DNA of 64,000 nt. Origin: Chlamydiia bacterium. Its GTDB lineage: Bacteria > Chlamydiota > Chlamydiia > Chlamydiales > GCA-2402025. Below, one piece after another: positions 9,122-17,080 of the stretch. The notes beneath the pieces were generated by a model. That model ran no database searches, had not been told where the DNA came from, and saw nothing but the letters and a program-made list of their open reading frames with translations. Position 1 is the first letter of the stretch; every line of letters begins with the position of its first letter. The position numbers and the translations under genes were made by a program. Location: NCBI GenBank assembly GCA_030427725.1, contig JAUICV010000001.1:541298-605297 (forward strand), given 5' to 3'.

Positions 9122-9511
9122 TTATATTTCTAAGCAATGCTTTTTTATCGCTTGTAACTCAAAAACTTTATGTTGAATTCTAGGCTGTAAACGAAGGGTT
9201 TCAGCGTAACGAGGCAGGTTTTCTCTTAATATTGGTTGTAAATATTGGTGCGCTTTCGATAGCACAGCCTTTGAAGATTCATTGCTAAATATTTGATTCA
9301 TATTTACTCTTGTGATTTCTTCATCCCTTGATTTTTTAAAGATATAATGAGTGTTAAAGTTTTTGAAACTGTCGTCAGCAATCTTTTCTATTAGGCTGTA
9401 AATAGCTTTCTTAGTTGTTTCACATTTTCCCTGTGAATTGGAGACTATAGCCTCTAGTTTTTCTAATGAAGTTATGGCTAATTGTTCTGCAGAGTTAATA
9501 GGTCCTGACAT
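9122..9511 (-). CDS. Small hypothetical protein, possible relative of the gene downstream
   Basis: 129 residues; AGGGGAAAAG precedes the ATG at 9511. No signal peptide or membrane segment, mixed charge, helical in appearance. The C-terminal ENLPRYAETLRLQP resembles the end of the 116-residue product 46 bases downstream. The pair probably forms one transcript. I recognise no family. Confidence 0.65.
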   Translation of the reverse strand: MSGPINSAEQLAITSLEKLEAIVSNSQGKCETTKKAIYSLIEKIADDSFKNFNTHYIFKKSRDEEITRVNMNQIFSNESSKAVLSKAHQYLQPILRENLPRYAETLRLQPRIQHKVFELQAIKKHCLEI

Positions 9512-9653
9512 AACTTTTCCCCTAAGTTTAAAAATTGCCGGAGTTTAGAATATTTTTGAATAATTGGAAATTTCTAAAGAAAATAATTTGCAAGCAGGTC
9601 TATTAACTTCTAACATGCGCTTGAAGCAGTAAAAATATAGGCAGGGGATAGTT

Positions 9654-10535
9654 GTGGAATTTACCAACCCAGAAAAAATGTTTTTTCCGAAAGTTAAACA
9701 TACAAAACAAGATATATTAGATTATTACCGGTGTGTAGGAAAATACTTGATACCTTGGATAAAAGGGCGGGCTCTTACAATAAAACGATTTCCAAATGGA
9801 GTTACTAAGCAAGGTTTTATTCAAAAAAGCGCCCCAGAGCATTTACCCGCCTTTGTGAAAGTATTAACAATTTCGAAAAAAGCTGGAGATTGCATTAAGC
9901 AAATCAATTGTCAGAGCCTTAAAACATTAGAGTATCTAGTTCAGCTGGGAACTATCTCTTTACATGCACCCTTAAGCAAGGCGTCAACTATAGAAAAACC
10001 AGATAAGGTTATTTTTGATCTAGATCCATCGGGGAAAAATTTTGATAAAGTTAAATTAGCAGCGTTTGAGTTAAAACGATTTCTAGAAGATAGTCTAAAA
10101 CTAAAACCTTATGTAATGCTCACAGGATCAAAAGGGGCTCATGTTGTAGTGTTTATAAAACCCTCATTAGACTTTGAGACTGTTCGAGCTTTTGCTAAAG
10201 ATGTTGCTTGTTATCACATTAGTAAAAATCCAAAACTCATGACAATAGAAGCTTCTAAATCAAAAAGAAGAGGTAAGGTATACGTTGATATTTTACGCAA
10301 CAGTTTAGCTCAAACAGCAATTGCTCCCTTTTCAATAAGATCAAGACCAAACGCTTCTATTGCTGTTTTTGTTTCTTGGAGTGAATTTTCAAGATGCAGT
10401 GTTTCAGATTCGTATACCGTTTCTACAATAAAAAAATATCTTTCAAAAAATAAAACCCTATGCTCAAATATCTCTCACGAAGCTAAAAATTTAGCCTCTG
10501 CAATCAAACGAATAGAGAAACTAAAGAAAGACTAA
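9654..10535 (+). CDS. Stand-alone LigD-type polymerase/primase (NHEJ PolDom)
   Basis: 293 residues from GTG 9654 with AGGGGA ahead of it. Start pattern FTNPEKMFFP...TKQDILDYYRCVGKYLIPWIKGRALTIKRFPNG and VIFDLDPS match the polymerase domain of bacterial LigD (archaeo-eukaryotic primase superfamily). The catalytic carboxylates are present: Asp122 and Asp124 in FDLDPS and Asp212 in VYVDILRN; TGSKGAHV (157-164) is the nucleotide-binding loop. In other bacteria this domain fills gaps, often with ribonucleotides, during Ku/LigD end joining. Here there is no ligase or phosphoesterase domain attached, and no Ku gene in the window. Its stop is 19 bases before the SpeD start, so the two may share a transcript. 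Confidence 0.93.
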   Translation: MEFTNPEKMFFPKVKHTKQDILDYYRCVGKYLIPWIKGRALTIKRFPNGVTKQGFIQKSAPEHLPAFVKVLTISKKAGDCIKQINCQSLKTLEYLVQLGTISLHAPLSKASTIEKPDKVIFDLDPSGKNFDKVKLAAFELKRFLEDSLKLKPYVMLTGSKGAHVVVFIKPSLDFETVRAFAKDVACYHISKNPKLMTIEASKSKRRGKVYVDILRNSLAQTAIAPFSIRSRPNASIAVFVSWSEFSRCSVSDSYTVSTIKKYLSKNKTLCSNISHEAKNLASAIKRIEKLKKD

Positions 10536-10554
10536 ACTATTGGAGAGAATTTAA

Positions 10555-10959
10555 TTGAGATACGTAGCGCTATTAGTTGTATTTTTGAGTTTTATAAAAG
10601 GATTCGGAGAGGAATCATATGAATTTATTGGAACACATTTTATTGCAAGTTATTATGAATGTTGCTCTGAAAGTCTAAACGACAAAGAGTACTTAACCAG
10701 TGTAATTGAAGAAGCTGTGGAAGCTTCTGGAGCGAGCCTTTTAGATAAGGTAGGTTTTCAATTCACTCCGCAAGGTGTGACAATTCTAGCTCTTCTAGCA
10801 GAAAGTCATGCTTCAATCCATACCTATCCGGAAAAGCAGGCTTGTTTTGTTGATCTATTTACTTGTGGAAATAGTTGCGACTATGAGAACTTCCATGATG
10901 TTATGCAGAAAGCCTTAAAGGCTAAGCACGTGTCAAAAACAGTTTTAGAGCGTCAATAG
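10555..10959 (+). CDS. speD: S-adenosylmethionine decarboxylase proenzyme with an N-terminal signal peptide
   Basis: 134 residues from TTG 10555, with GGAGAG about 9 bases upstream. The domain starts near residue 24 (FIGTHFIASYYEC) and carries the intact class-1 core: LAESHASIHTYPE (82-93) with Glu83-Ser84 as the self-cleavage site that generates the pyruvoyl cofactor, His89 and Cys104 in DLFTCG. It should convert AdoMet to decarboxylated AdoMet, the aminopropyl donor for spermidine. In front lies MRYVALLVVFLSFIKGFG, a signal-peptide-like segment with no equivalent in ordinary SpeD; apart from a TTG inside the hydrophobic run there is no later start. Export of an AdoMet-using enzyme is odd. 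No spermidine synthase is in the window. Seven bases overlap the convergent methyltransferase gene. Confidence 0.93.
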   Translation: MRYVALLVVFLSFIKGFGEESYEFIGTHFIASYYECCSESLNDKEYLTSVIEEAVEASGASLLDKVGFQFTPQGVTILALLAESHASIHTYPEKQACFVDLFTCGNSCDYENFHDVMQKALKAKHVSKTVLERQ

Positions 10960-11723
10960 TTTTTATAAATAACAAGGCTTGTGTTTTCGATATGAATAAG
11001 CTTCATTTTTTTAGAAAGCTCGTTTAGATAATTCAAGACGCCCACACAATTAGGGGTGTAATCATGCCATATGATAACCCCTCTTTTTGATAAGACCTTC
11101 AGTGATTTTTCTGTATCATTCTTTACACACTCATAGCTATGGCCAGCATCAATAAAAACAAAGTCAAAATCTTTATTATCTAGAAGATATGAGGAAAAAT
11201 CAGAAACTAAAGTATCTGCATAAATTTGGCGAATAGAAGGGAATTTGAAATTTTGGTAGAGTTTTGAAGCTTTTTGCTTATCTAAAACAAAAGGGAGATC
11301 ATAATCCAAAACTTTTGTTTTTTTTGGCAGGTGAGATGGTAGGTCGACGGTTGTTATTTTTGTGTTTTTAAGGGCGTTTAATGCAAAGTGTAAGGTGCTA
11401 TGTCCGTCAAATGTTCCAAGTTCTAAAATATGTATAGGCTCAAATTCTTTTATCAATGAACCAAGAACTATTTGTTCGTAGTAGCTGGTATTTCCGTCTC
11501 TTAGAGGTATACTTGAGAATGTTACAGTCTGATCGTTTTGAATAAAGGAATGAAGGCTTCTTATTGTTAATAATCTTTGATCTTTTAGTGCTGTATCGAT
11601 GATTTCTCCAAAAAGCCTTTTAATAGCCTTTCTATGCGTTGAAAAGTGAAAAAAAAGTTGATGAAGACAAAATAGGCGTCTTTTAAATTTAGAGAAATAG
11701 GATGATTTGATCAAATCAGTCAT
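10953..11723 (-). CDS. Class I SAM-dependent methyltransferase
   Basis: 256 residues. Motif I is HILELGTFDGHSTLHFA (near residue 95), then KITTVDLP with the acidic residue that binds the ribose, and DFDFVFIDAGHSYECVKND followed by GVIIWHDYTP, the arrangement of the Methyltransf_24/O-methyltransferase group (macrocin or cephalosporin-hydroxylase-like). The first 90 residues are basic and carry no signal peptide. Substrate unknown; relatives often methylate sugars or small hydroxylated compounds. It starts 3 bases downstream of the APC permease stop on the same strand, so they are probably co-expressed. Confidence 0.88.
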   Translation of the reverse strand: MTDLIKSSYFSKFKRRLFCLHQLFFHFSTHRKAIKRLFGEIIDTALKDQRLLTIRSLHSFIQNDQTVTFSSIPLRDGNTSYYEQIVLGSLIKEFEPIHILELGTFDGHSTLHFALNALKNTKITTVDLPSHLPKKTKVLDYDLPFVLDKQKASKLYQNFKFPSIRQIYADTLVSDFSSYLLDNKDFDFVFIDAGHSYECVKNDTEKSLKVLSKRGVIIWHDYTPNCVGVLNYLNELSKKMKLIHIENTSLVIYKNY

Positions 11724-11726
11724 AGT

Positions 11727-13118
11727 TTACTTATAGTATCTATGGATAAAAAATGGAATCATACAAAGCAGAGCCATACCTCCTATAAGAGCTAGCTCGT
11801 ATTCTAAAACCTTAGTGATCCCTAAGTGATCAGGTGGGATAAATCCAAATGCAATTGTACCAATACAGGCTAATGATCCTAAAATAGTTGTAACGATGAT
11901 CCCTACTCTTCCAAGGGGAATTCTAAAGGTTCTTTCCACATCTGGTTTTGAAAAGTGTAGCTTTATACCAGCTAAAAATAGGAAAAAGTACACGATCATT
12001 GCTAACTGAGCTGTGATTGCAGATAGTAGCCAAAAAGAGCTGGCTACAGATGGCATAATCACAAAAGCAAAACAAAGAAAAGAGACAATCACACCTTGTA
12101 AAACTAAAATGCGAACAGGTACGCCATGTTTATTTGTCTTCGAAAGATAAGGGGGTAAGCTTTTATCCCCGGCTGCAACCATAAGTCCTTTTGGAGGTCC
12201 AATAATCCAAGCACTGACACCACCAAGACCACCAATGATAATAAAAAGCGCAATAATGGGTAAAAGCCATGGTATATTCAACTTAGCAACAAAAATTGAA
12301 AAGGCCTGTAGGGTCCCCGTGACTAAATTTAAATCAGCTTTTGGAACAATGATAGCTACAGCTAAAGAAGCTGTCATAATAGTAGCTAAAATAATGATTA
12401 CCGAAATAGCAATTGCTTTGGGATAATCTCTTTTAGGATTTTTCATCTCAGCAGCGTGGGTTGCTGCCATTTCAAGTCCAATTAGGCCAAATAGAACATT
12501 ACTGAGATAAGCAAGACTTCCCGTGTCCTTAGCATTTGGGAAAAATGACTTAGCAGAAATACTAATTTCTAATGGATTACCTTTTAAAAACCAAATAGCT
12601 CCAAGAATTGAAATTAAAACCATAGGTAAAATAGTCCCTACAACAGCGCTAATAGAGCTGAGCCTGCTAGAGGCTTTCATTCCTAAACAGTTCACATATG
12701 TGGCTCCCCAGAAAAGGGCTAGTATCATAGAAACCATATACAGTTTGTTCTGAGCAACGGCGGGATTGAAGAAATAGGTAATGGTTCCAGCTATTAAAGC
12801 CATAATCGTTGGATACCAAACAACGTTATAAATCCAATTTAACCAAATAACAATTAATGAGGCATTTTTGCCAAAAGCTTCTCTAACCCAAACATAAATG
12901 CCACCTGTATTTGGCCATCCTGATCCAAGTTCTGCTGATATCAAGGCGCTAGGAATGAAAAACGTAAGCGCAGCCAAAATGTAAAAAAAGATAAGGGAAA
13001 AGCCATATTCCGCAGAAAATGGAATAGTTCGGATACTATCAACTGCAATTACGTTGATCATGACCAATTGAAAGACGCCTAATACCTTTCTAGAGGGTGT
13101 TGATGATTGAATTTCCAT
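11727..13118 (-). CDS. APC-family amino-acid permease/antiporter
   Basis: 463 residues, about twelve membrane segments. The N-terminal block LVMINVIAVDSIRTIPFSAEYG and ALISAELGSGWPNTGGIYVWVREAFG is diagnostic of the amino acid-polyamine-organocation superfamily and closest in style to the glutamate/GABA (GadC) and related exchangers. The second half has the typical GGLGGVSAWIIGPPKGL segment. The window also holds two SpeD-family genes, so an amino acid or polyamine exchange role is attractive but not shown by the sequence. It shares a strand and near-zero spacing with the methyltransferase. Confidence 0.9.
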   Translation of the reverse strand: MEIQSSTPSRKVLGVFQLVMINVIAVDSIRTIPFSAEYGFSLIFFYILAALTFFIPSALISAELGSGWPNTGGIYVWVREAFGKNASLIVIWLNWIYNVVWYPTIMALIAGTITYFFNPAVAQNKLYMVSMILALFWGATYVNCLGMKASSRLSSISAVVGTILPMVLISILGAIWFLKGNPLEISISAKSFFPNAKDTGSLAYLSNVLFGLIGLEMAATHAAEMKNPKRDYPKAIAISVIIILATIMTASLAVAIIVPKADLNLVTGTLQAFSIFVAKLNIPWLLPIIALFIIIGGLGGVSAWIIGPPKGLMVAAGDKSLPPYLSKTNKHGVPVRILVLQGVIVSFLCFAFVIMPSVASSFWLLSAITAQLAMIVYFFLFLAGIKLHFSKPDVERTFRIPLGRVGIIVTTILGSLACIGTIAFGFIPPDHLGITKVLEYELALIGGMALLCMIPFFIHRYYK

Positions 13119-13194
13119 TGTAGTTAACTGAACTAAACCTGTATAGTATTTGGCAATTTTATAGATAAAATCATTAAAGATAAAGGTTTTTAAA

Positions 13195-14934
13195 ATGTCT
13201 TTAGATGTTCGAGGGTTACCTAATACTAACGACGGTTTGTTTGTAGATCCATTTATGGAGACTGAAAGACAACAAGCAATGCAGGATGAGGAAAGAGAAT
13301 GCTCCGATTCAGGGTATCGTTTTCAGATTGAATCAAGCGATTTAGGTGATGATAGAGCTCACGTTCGGTTAGGCAATATTTATTCCCGAATTTCAGATCT
13401 TACACAAGAAGGGGAAAGGATACCAAAAGCTCTTTTTAAAAAAATTGGTGGGTGTCCTAAAGATCATACAGAACTCTCAAGATTATGTAGGGCTGCTGTT
13501 TGTGATAAAACTAGATTACTCCCTTCTACTGATCCAGGTATTTTTTTCGTTTTTACAGATACTGATAATGTAGATTTTAAGACTCAAAGAAAGGCCAACG
13601 AAGTGTTAAAACAGATTAGGCTTGGAACTGTCGTACCTGATGGTGTTTTTAAGGTTGGACGCAAAAGAGCGCAAATAGAAATAGCTGTTAGGCATATGTC
13701 TCATCTCTTTGCGCTACAAAACCATTCTATACCAGGAGTCTTCGCAGCTGTTAAAATGCCCGAGCTCCCAAAGGAATGGGACTTTGATACAAACTGTCTA
13801 ATTGAGGATCTTTGGAATGGAGATAAAAAAGTTTTTCACCCTGCAACAAAAAATGGCCATGTGATTGGAATTTTTGAGTCATTTGAACCCAACTCATTTA
13901 AAGAACTATCTAAAGAAGAGAAAATACAATCGTTTGCAGAGCTTGTAACTCTAGGCGTGATTATTGGGATTAGAGATGGGAAGAAAGAAAATATAAAAAA
14001 CGACAAGTTTATCGATGTAGAGGAGTGTTTTCCTGCTAGACTAGACCCTAGTCCAAAACAAAAAATTTTTAAGGCATCAATTAATTTTCCTGTAGTAATA
14101 GACCATGAAATAGCAAAAGAACGAATCCCAAAACAGATCCTAATAAGCCTTTATAGAAAACTAGATAAAGTTGATCTAATAAAAGTGTTACAAGGTATGG
14201 ACAAACAAGGAATCTCATTTCGAGATATATATTTTGATGAGATATCAAGCTCAACAGCATCTCCGGTACCACTCGATAGTGAAGAATCTGTAAATTTTTT
14301 AGAGCAAGCTTCTGACACTGAGGAATTACTTTTCCATGATGATCAAACAGATAAGCTTCAAACTAGCGAGTCTTCAGATGATGACGAGGTTGTTTTTGAA
14401 GACGAGGAAAGTTCGACTTTAGATGATACGCTTAGGTCTACTTCAGATGAGGAGGAAGTATGTATTGATGGAGGTAATTGTTCAGTTATTTGTGAACCTT
14501 TTGCTGAGGAAGACGAAGATCTGTTCCCTCCAAACAAAACAGAGAAAATGTTTTTGCCAGAACAGGGTAATGCATTTCAATTGAGAGTTATTAGATTAAA
14601 AAATATAATAGGTGAAGCAATAACTAAAAATATTCCTCTTACTTGTTTTGATCTTGTTGCAAATGTTGATACGATTTTTGGGGAGCATTCAAGACTGTTT
14701 GAGGAAGGCGTTTTTAGAAGCTCATCAGATGTAGGAAGACGATCATCTACATCCAATACACCAACTACCCCAAGAACCTTTTCAGTTTTTAATTTTTCAC
14801 AGCCACAACCACAACCTCAACCACAGCCACGTAGAGATCCTCCTGTGGGTATTGAAAGATCTAACTCTCTACCAGGGGATATGACTAAGCTTTCGATTTC
14901 AATTCCTCGATTGAAGGATGTCACAGGCAAATGA
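13195..14934 (+). CDS. Acidic protein with a possible kinase-like domain; candidate effector
   Basis: 579 residues with AAAGG 7-8 bases before the ATG. Residues 110-280 look like a remote kinase fold: Lys153 in VFKVG, Glu162 in a following helix (QIEIAVRHMSHLF), a short beta segment GIFESFEPNSF, then GIRDGKKENI with Asp261 and Asn266 and FIDVEECFP with Asp274, resembling the catalytic loop and metal-binding Asp of actin-fragmin or PI3/4-kinase-like proteins. Residues 350-460 are strongly acidic and Ser-rich, and near 540 there is a run of Pro-Gln dipeptides before a basic segment. No signal peptide. The assignment as kinase is an inference; the low-complexity regions are plain. Ends before a bidirectional terminator. 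Confidence 0.7.
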   Translation: MSLDVRGLPNTNDGLFVDPFMETERQQAMQDEERECSDSGYRFQIESSDLGDDRAHVRLGNIYSRISDLTQEGERIPKALFKKIGGCPKDHTELSRLCRAAVCDKTRLLPSTDPGIFFVFTDTDNVDFKTQRKANEVLKQIRLGTVVPDGVFKVGRKRAQIEIAVRHMSHLFALQNHSIPGVFAAVKMPELPKEWDFDTNCLIEDLWNGDKKVFHPATKNGHVIGIFESFEPNSFKELSKEEKIQSFAELVTLGVIIGIRDGKKENIKNDKFIDVEECFPARLDPSPKQKIFKASINFPVVIDHEIAKERIPKQILISLYRKLDKVDLIKVLQGMDKQGISFRDIYFDEISSSTASPVPLDSEESVNFLEQASDTEELLFHDDQTDKLQTSESSDDDEVVFEDEESSTLDDTLRSTSDEEEVCIDGGNCSVICEPFAEEDEDLFPPNKTEKMFLPEQGNAFQLRVIRLKNIIGEAITKNIPLTCFDLVANVDTIFGEHSRLFEEGVFRSSSDVGRRSSTSNTPTTPRTFSVFNFSQPQPQPQPQPRRDPPVGIERSNSLPGDMTKLSISIPRLKDVTGK

Positions 14935-14972
14935 TCGATCGGTTGTCATTTTAACTATGCATTAGGGCAAAA

Positions 14973-15003
14973 AAAAACCTCGTTACTTTAACGAGGTTTT
15001 TTT
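14973..15003. terminator. Bidirectional rho-independent terminator
   Basis: AAAAACCTCGTTA and TAACGAGGTTTTT form a 13-bp stem with a 3-base loop, with A-run and T-run on the two sides, between two convergent genes. Confidence 0.92.
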
Positions 15004-15019
15004 AAGAATGGCTTTTTTT

Positions 15020-15295
15020 TTAAGAAGCATCTCTTGGATGTTGAGGTTTTTGAGGGTGAGTTGGCATTTTCTTTGAAGCCGAGTCCATTGGTTGACTTTG
15101 CTTCATGCGTGGTTCACCTTTTCCTGATTGATACATCTCCTTAGTTTCACTTGGGTGATGATCTGAGGCAGGTTCACTTTTTCGCATCTCTTTTTTTTCA
15201 GGTTTGTGCATAGCGCCTGAGCATCCTGTTAAAGCAAACAAAGATCCAAAAGCTGCAGAAAGTACAAGGGATCTAAATAAGGTGGTTTTTTTCAT
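15020..15295 (-). CDS. Small lipoprotein
   Basis: 91 residues from ATG 15295 (GAGGAG lies 4-5 bases before it); the frame opens upstream at 15322 but without a ribosome site. MKKTTLFRSLVLSAAFGSLF leads to the lipobox ALTGC, so the mature protein starts at Cys and is anchored by lipid. The rest is short, hydrophilic and disordered, rich in Met, Lys, Pro, His, Ser and Gln, with several KxMxxSxP-like units. No recognised family. Confidence 0.8.
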   Translation of the reverse strand: MKKTTLFRSLVLSAAFGSLFALTGCSGAMHKPEKKEMRKSEPASDHHPSETKEMYQSGKGEPRMKQSQPMDSASKKMPTHPQKPQHPRDAS

Positions 15296-15409
15296 AAAGC
15301 TCCTCAATAATAAAATTTTCACCAGTTTTTCTTTTCTTAGAATATTGAATTATTTATTTAAAGCAAGATTTTCTGCAGAAAATTATTAACTAATAAAGTG
15401 AGTCTTATT

Positions 15410-16900
15410 TTACTCACCTTCCTCTCTAGTTTTTGGCCTTTTTGTTGGATGACCTAAAGAATCTGCTTTAGGCTCTATTGGATTTCTTTTTGATACATCA
15501 AGTTTAATATCGCTCCCTAGTTCTCTTAATTTGCTAACAACACGCTCAAAACTCACCGGATTGTCATAATTTTTTTCGATCATAACGCGAACAAGAACTA
15601 GCAAGATGTCTTTTGTAACACTTCCTTTTGCGCAATAAGAATTATTTAAGATAGTGTCGATAAGTTCTTCGTTTAAACCATGATTACAAAGTAAGTATAG
15701 CGTGAAGAAAACTACCGTAATGGAATGTTCATTAGAGGAAACTTGATCTAATAAGGTCTTTATATCTCCTTGCTCAAAAAGTTTTAGTGTAGCCTCGAGT
15801 TTTGGGTGGTGTTTAATTATTGCTATAGAGAGCTGGATAAACTCGTCAGTTGTTATAGTTCCCTTCATGTGGCTTGTCCAAGTACGGGCATGAAACTCTC
15901 TAATAACTTCCTGATAGCATTCGTAAAAAGCTTTTTGATGATCGGAAATATTTTTGCTACGAGCACTTGGTCTAAACTCTAGAAAACTTAATGCTTCAAG
16001 TGCTTGCTTATAGCGTTCAAATCCTATCAAACTCTTTATGCAATTGAATTCAAATTCATGCCTTTTTTCTAGTCTCGGTTCTAAGTGGGTGACTTTTAAA
16101 AATTGTTTAATTCGTCCATTATAGCAATTAGAAAAATGAGTAGCTAATTGATGGATAGTCTTTCTTCTGTTAGTAGCACTTAGTGTCGCTAATAAATCAA
16201 TACCAGCTTGAGCAAAACCGTGATAGGGGATTGAGGCGCCATTTTTTTTAAATGCATTTTTGTAAAAATAAGTGACGACCAATGTTTCTGAATATAGGCG
16301 CCAGTCATTATTGTCTGCTATCATATTCAGCCCCTTGATAGAAGCTCTAGTTGCTGGCTTGATAGCTTTTAACCCTTTGTACTTCTCCATAACTGATGGA
16401 ATTTTAGCCAACTGTGAGTATATTTGATCAAACGTATAATAGGAGTTGAAATCTCCAGGTCTTCGAAGAACTCTAACTTGAGTTGGAAACTCTATTTCAT
16501 TAATTGTTTTTTCAGAACTTAAAAGTGTTTTTAAAGGGAGGTCTTCTAAAAAATTAGCCACCCATCTAGTCACTTTATAAACTAGCTTAGTAAAAGAAGG
16601 TAAGTGAGTGTTGTCTGATTCAACTTCAAAATATTTTCGTTGAAACTCATCTATTTTAGCGACTTGCTCAGAATCATTCTTGAAGGCTTTTATAAGGTTT
16701 TTAAAAAGGTTATGAGTATTTTGAGCCTTCTCACTGTAAACATAAGAACTTGTTTGGTCATACATTCTTTTTGATGTCATAGAAAGTCGTTTGACGTCCT
16801 CAAAATCTAAATGCCCACATATGTTGCCGAACACCTCAGATCCCATTTGATCAAACCCGTAAATCATTGGTTGAGGATTGGTAGAAAGTGTTGTAGACAT
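15410..16900 (-). CDS. F-box-like protein, candidate ubiquitin-ligase effector (tandem copy 1)
   Basis: 496 residues; ATG 16900 is chosen because AGGAG lies 8 bases upstream, while the frame extends to 16918. Residues 20-55 (GSEVFGNICGHLDFEDVKRLSMTSKRM) fit the F-box pattern: a helix beginning with a hydrophobic/Glu-Val pair, then a Leu-rich helix and SMTSKRM. F-box proteins bind Skp1 and present targets to SCF ubiquitin ligases in eukaryotic cells; bacterial versions are delivered effectors. The long remainder is helical and matches the downstream paralogue through most of its length, without named repeats. The C-terminus has PTKRPKTREEG, which looks like a monopartite nuclear-localisation signal. 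No signal peptide, so type III secretion is the likely route. Confidence 0.8.
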   Translation of the reverse strand: MSTTLSTNPQPMIYGFDQMGSEVFGNICGHLDFEDVKRLSMTSKRMYDQTSSYVYSEKAQNTHNLFKNLIKAFKNDSEQVAKIDEFQRKYFEVESDNTHLPSFTKLVYKVTRWVANFLEDLPLKTLLSSEKTINEIEFPTQVRVLRRPGDFNSYYTFDQIYSQLAKIPSVMEKYKGLKAIKPATRASIKGLNMIADNNDWRLYSETLVVTYFYKNAFKKNGASIPYHGFAQAGIDLLATLSATNRRKTIHQLATHFSNCYNGRIKQFLKVTHLEPRLEKRHEFEFNCIKSLIGFERYKQALEALSFLEFRPSARSKNISDHQKAFYECYQEVIREFHARTWTSHMKGTITTDEFIQLSIAIIKHHPKLEATLKLFEQGDIKTLLDQVSSNEHSITVVFFTLYLLCNHGLNEELIDTILNNSYCAKGSVTKDILLVLVRVMIEKNYDNPVSFERVVSKLRELGSDIKLDVSKRNPIEPKADSLGHPTKRPKTREEGE

Positions 16901-17080
16901 TTTTACTCCTGTGAACATGGATAAATTGAGTTTTAACTAAAAAATGGTCACGTTATGATAGCTTAGAATTTGATTAAATTCAGTTTATTTATAAGATTGT
17001 ACGTAGATTGTAGTATAAATATTCAAACGACGATGTTATTAAAATTATAACTTACAAAATAATTTGAAAAAAATAAAAGA

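Noticed and set aside
14805..14832. CCACAACC/CAGCCA repeat in the 13195 gene as a possible DNA repeat element
   Set aside because: It is a codon-level Pro-Gln run within one coding frame, not an independent element.
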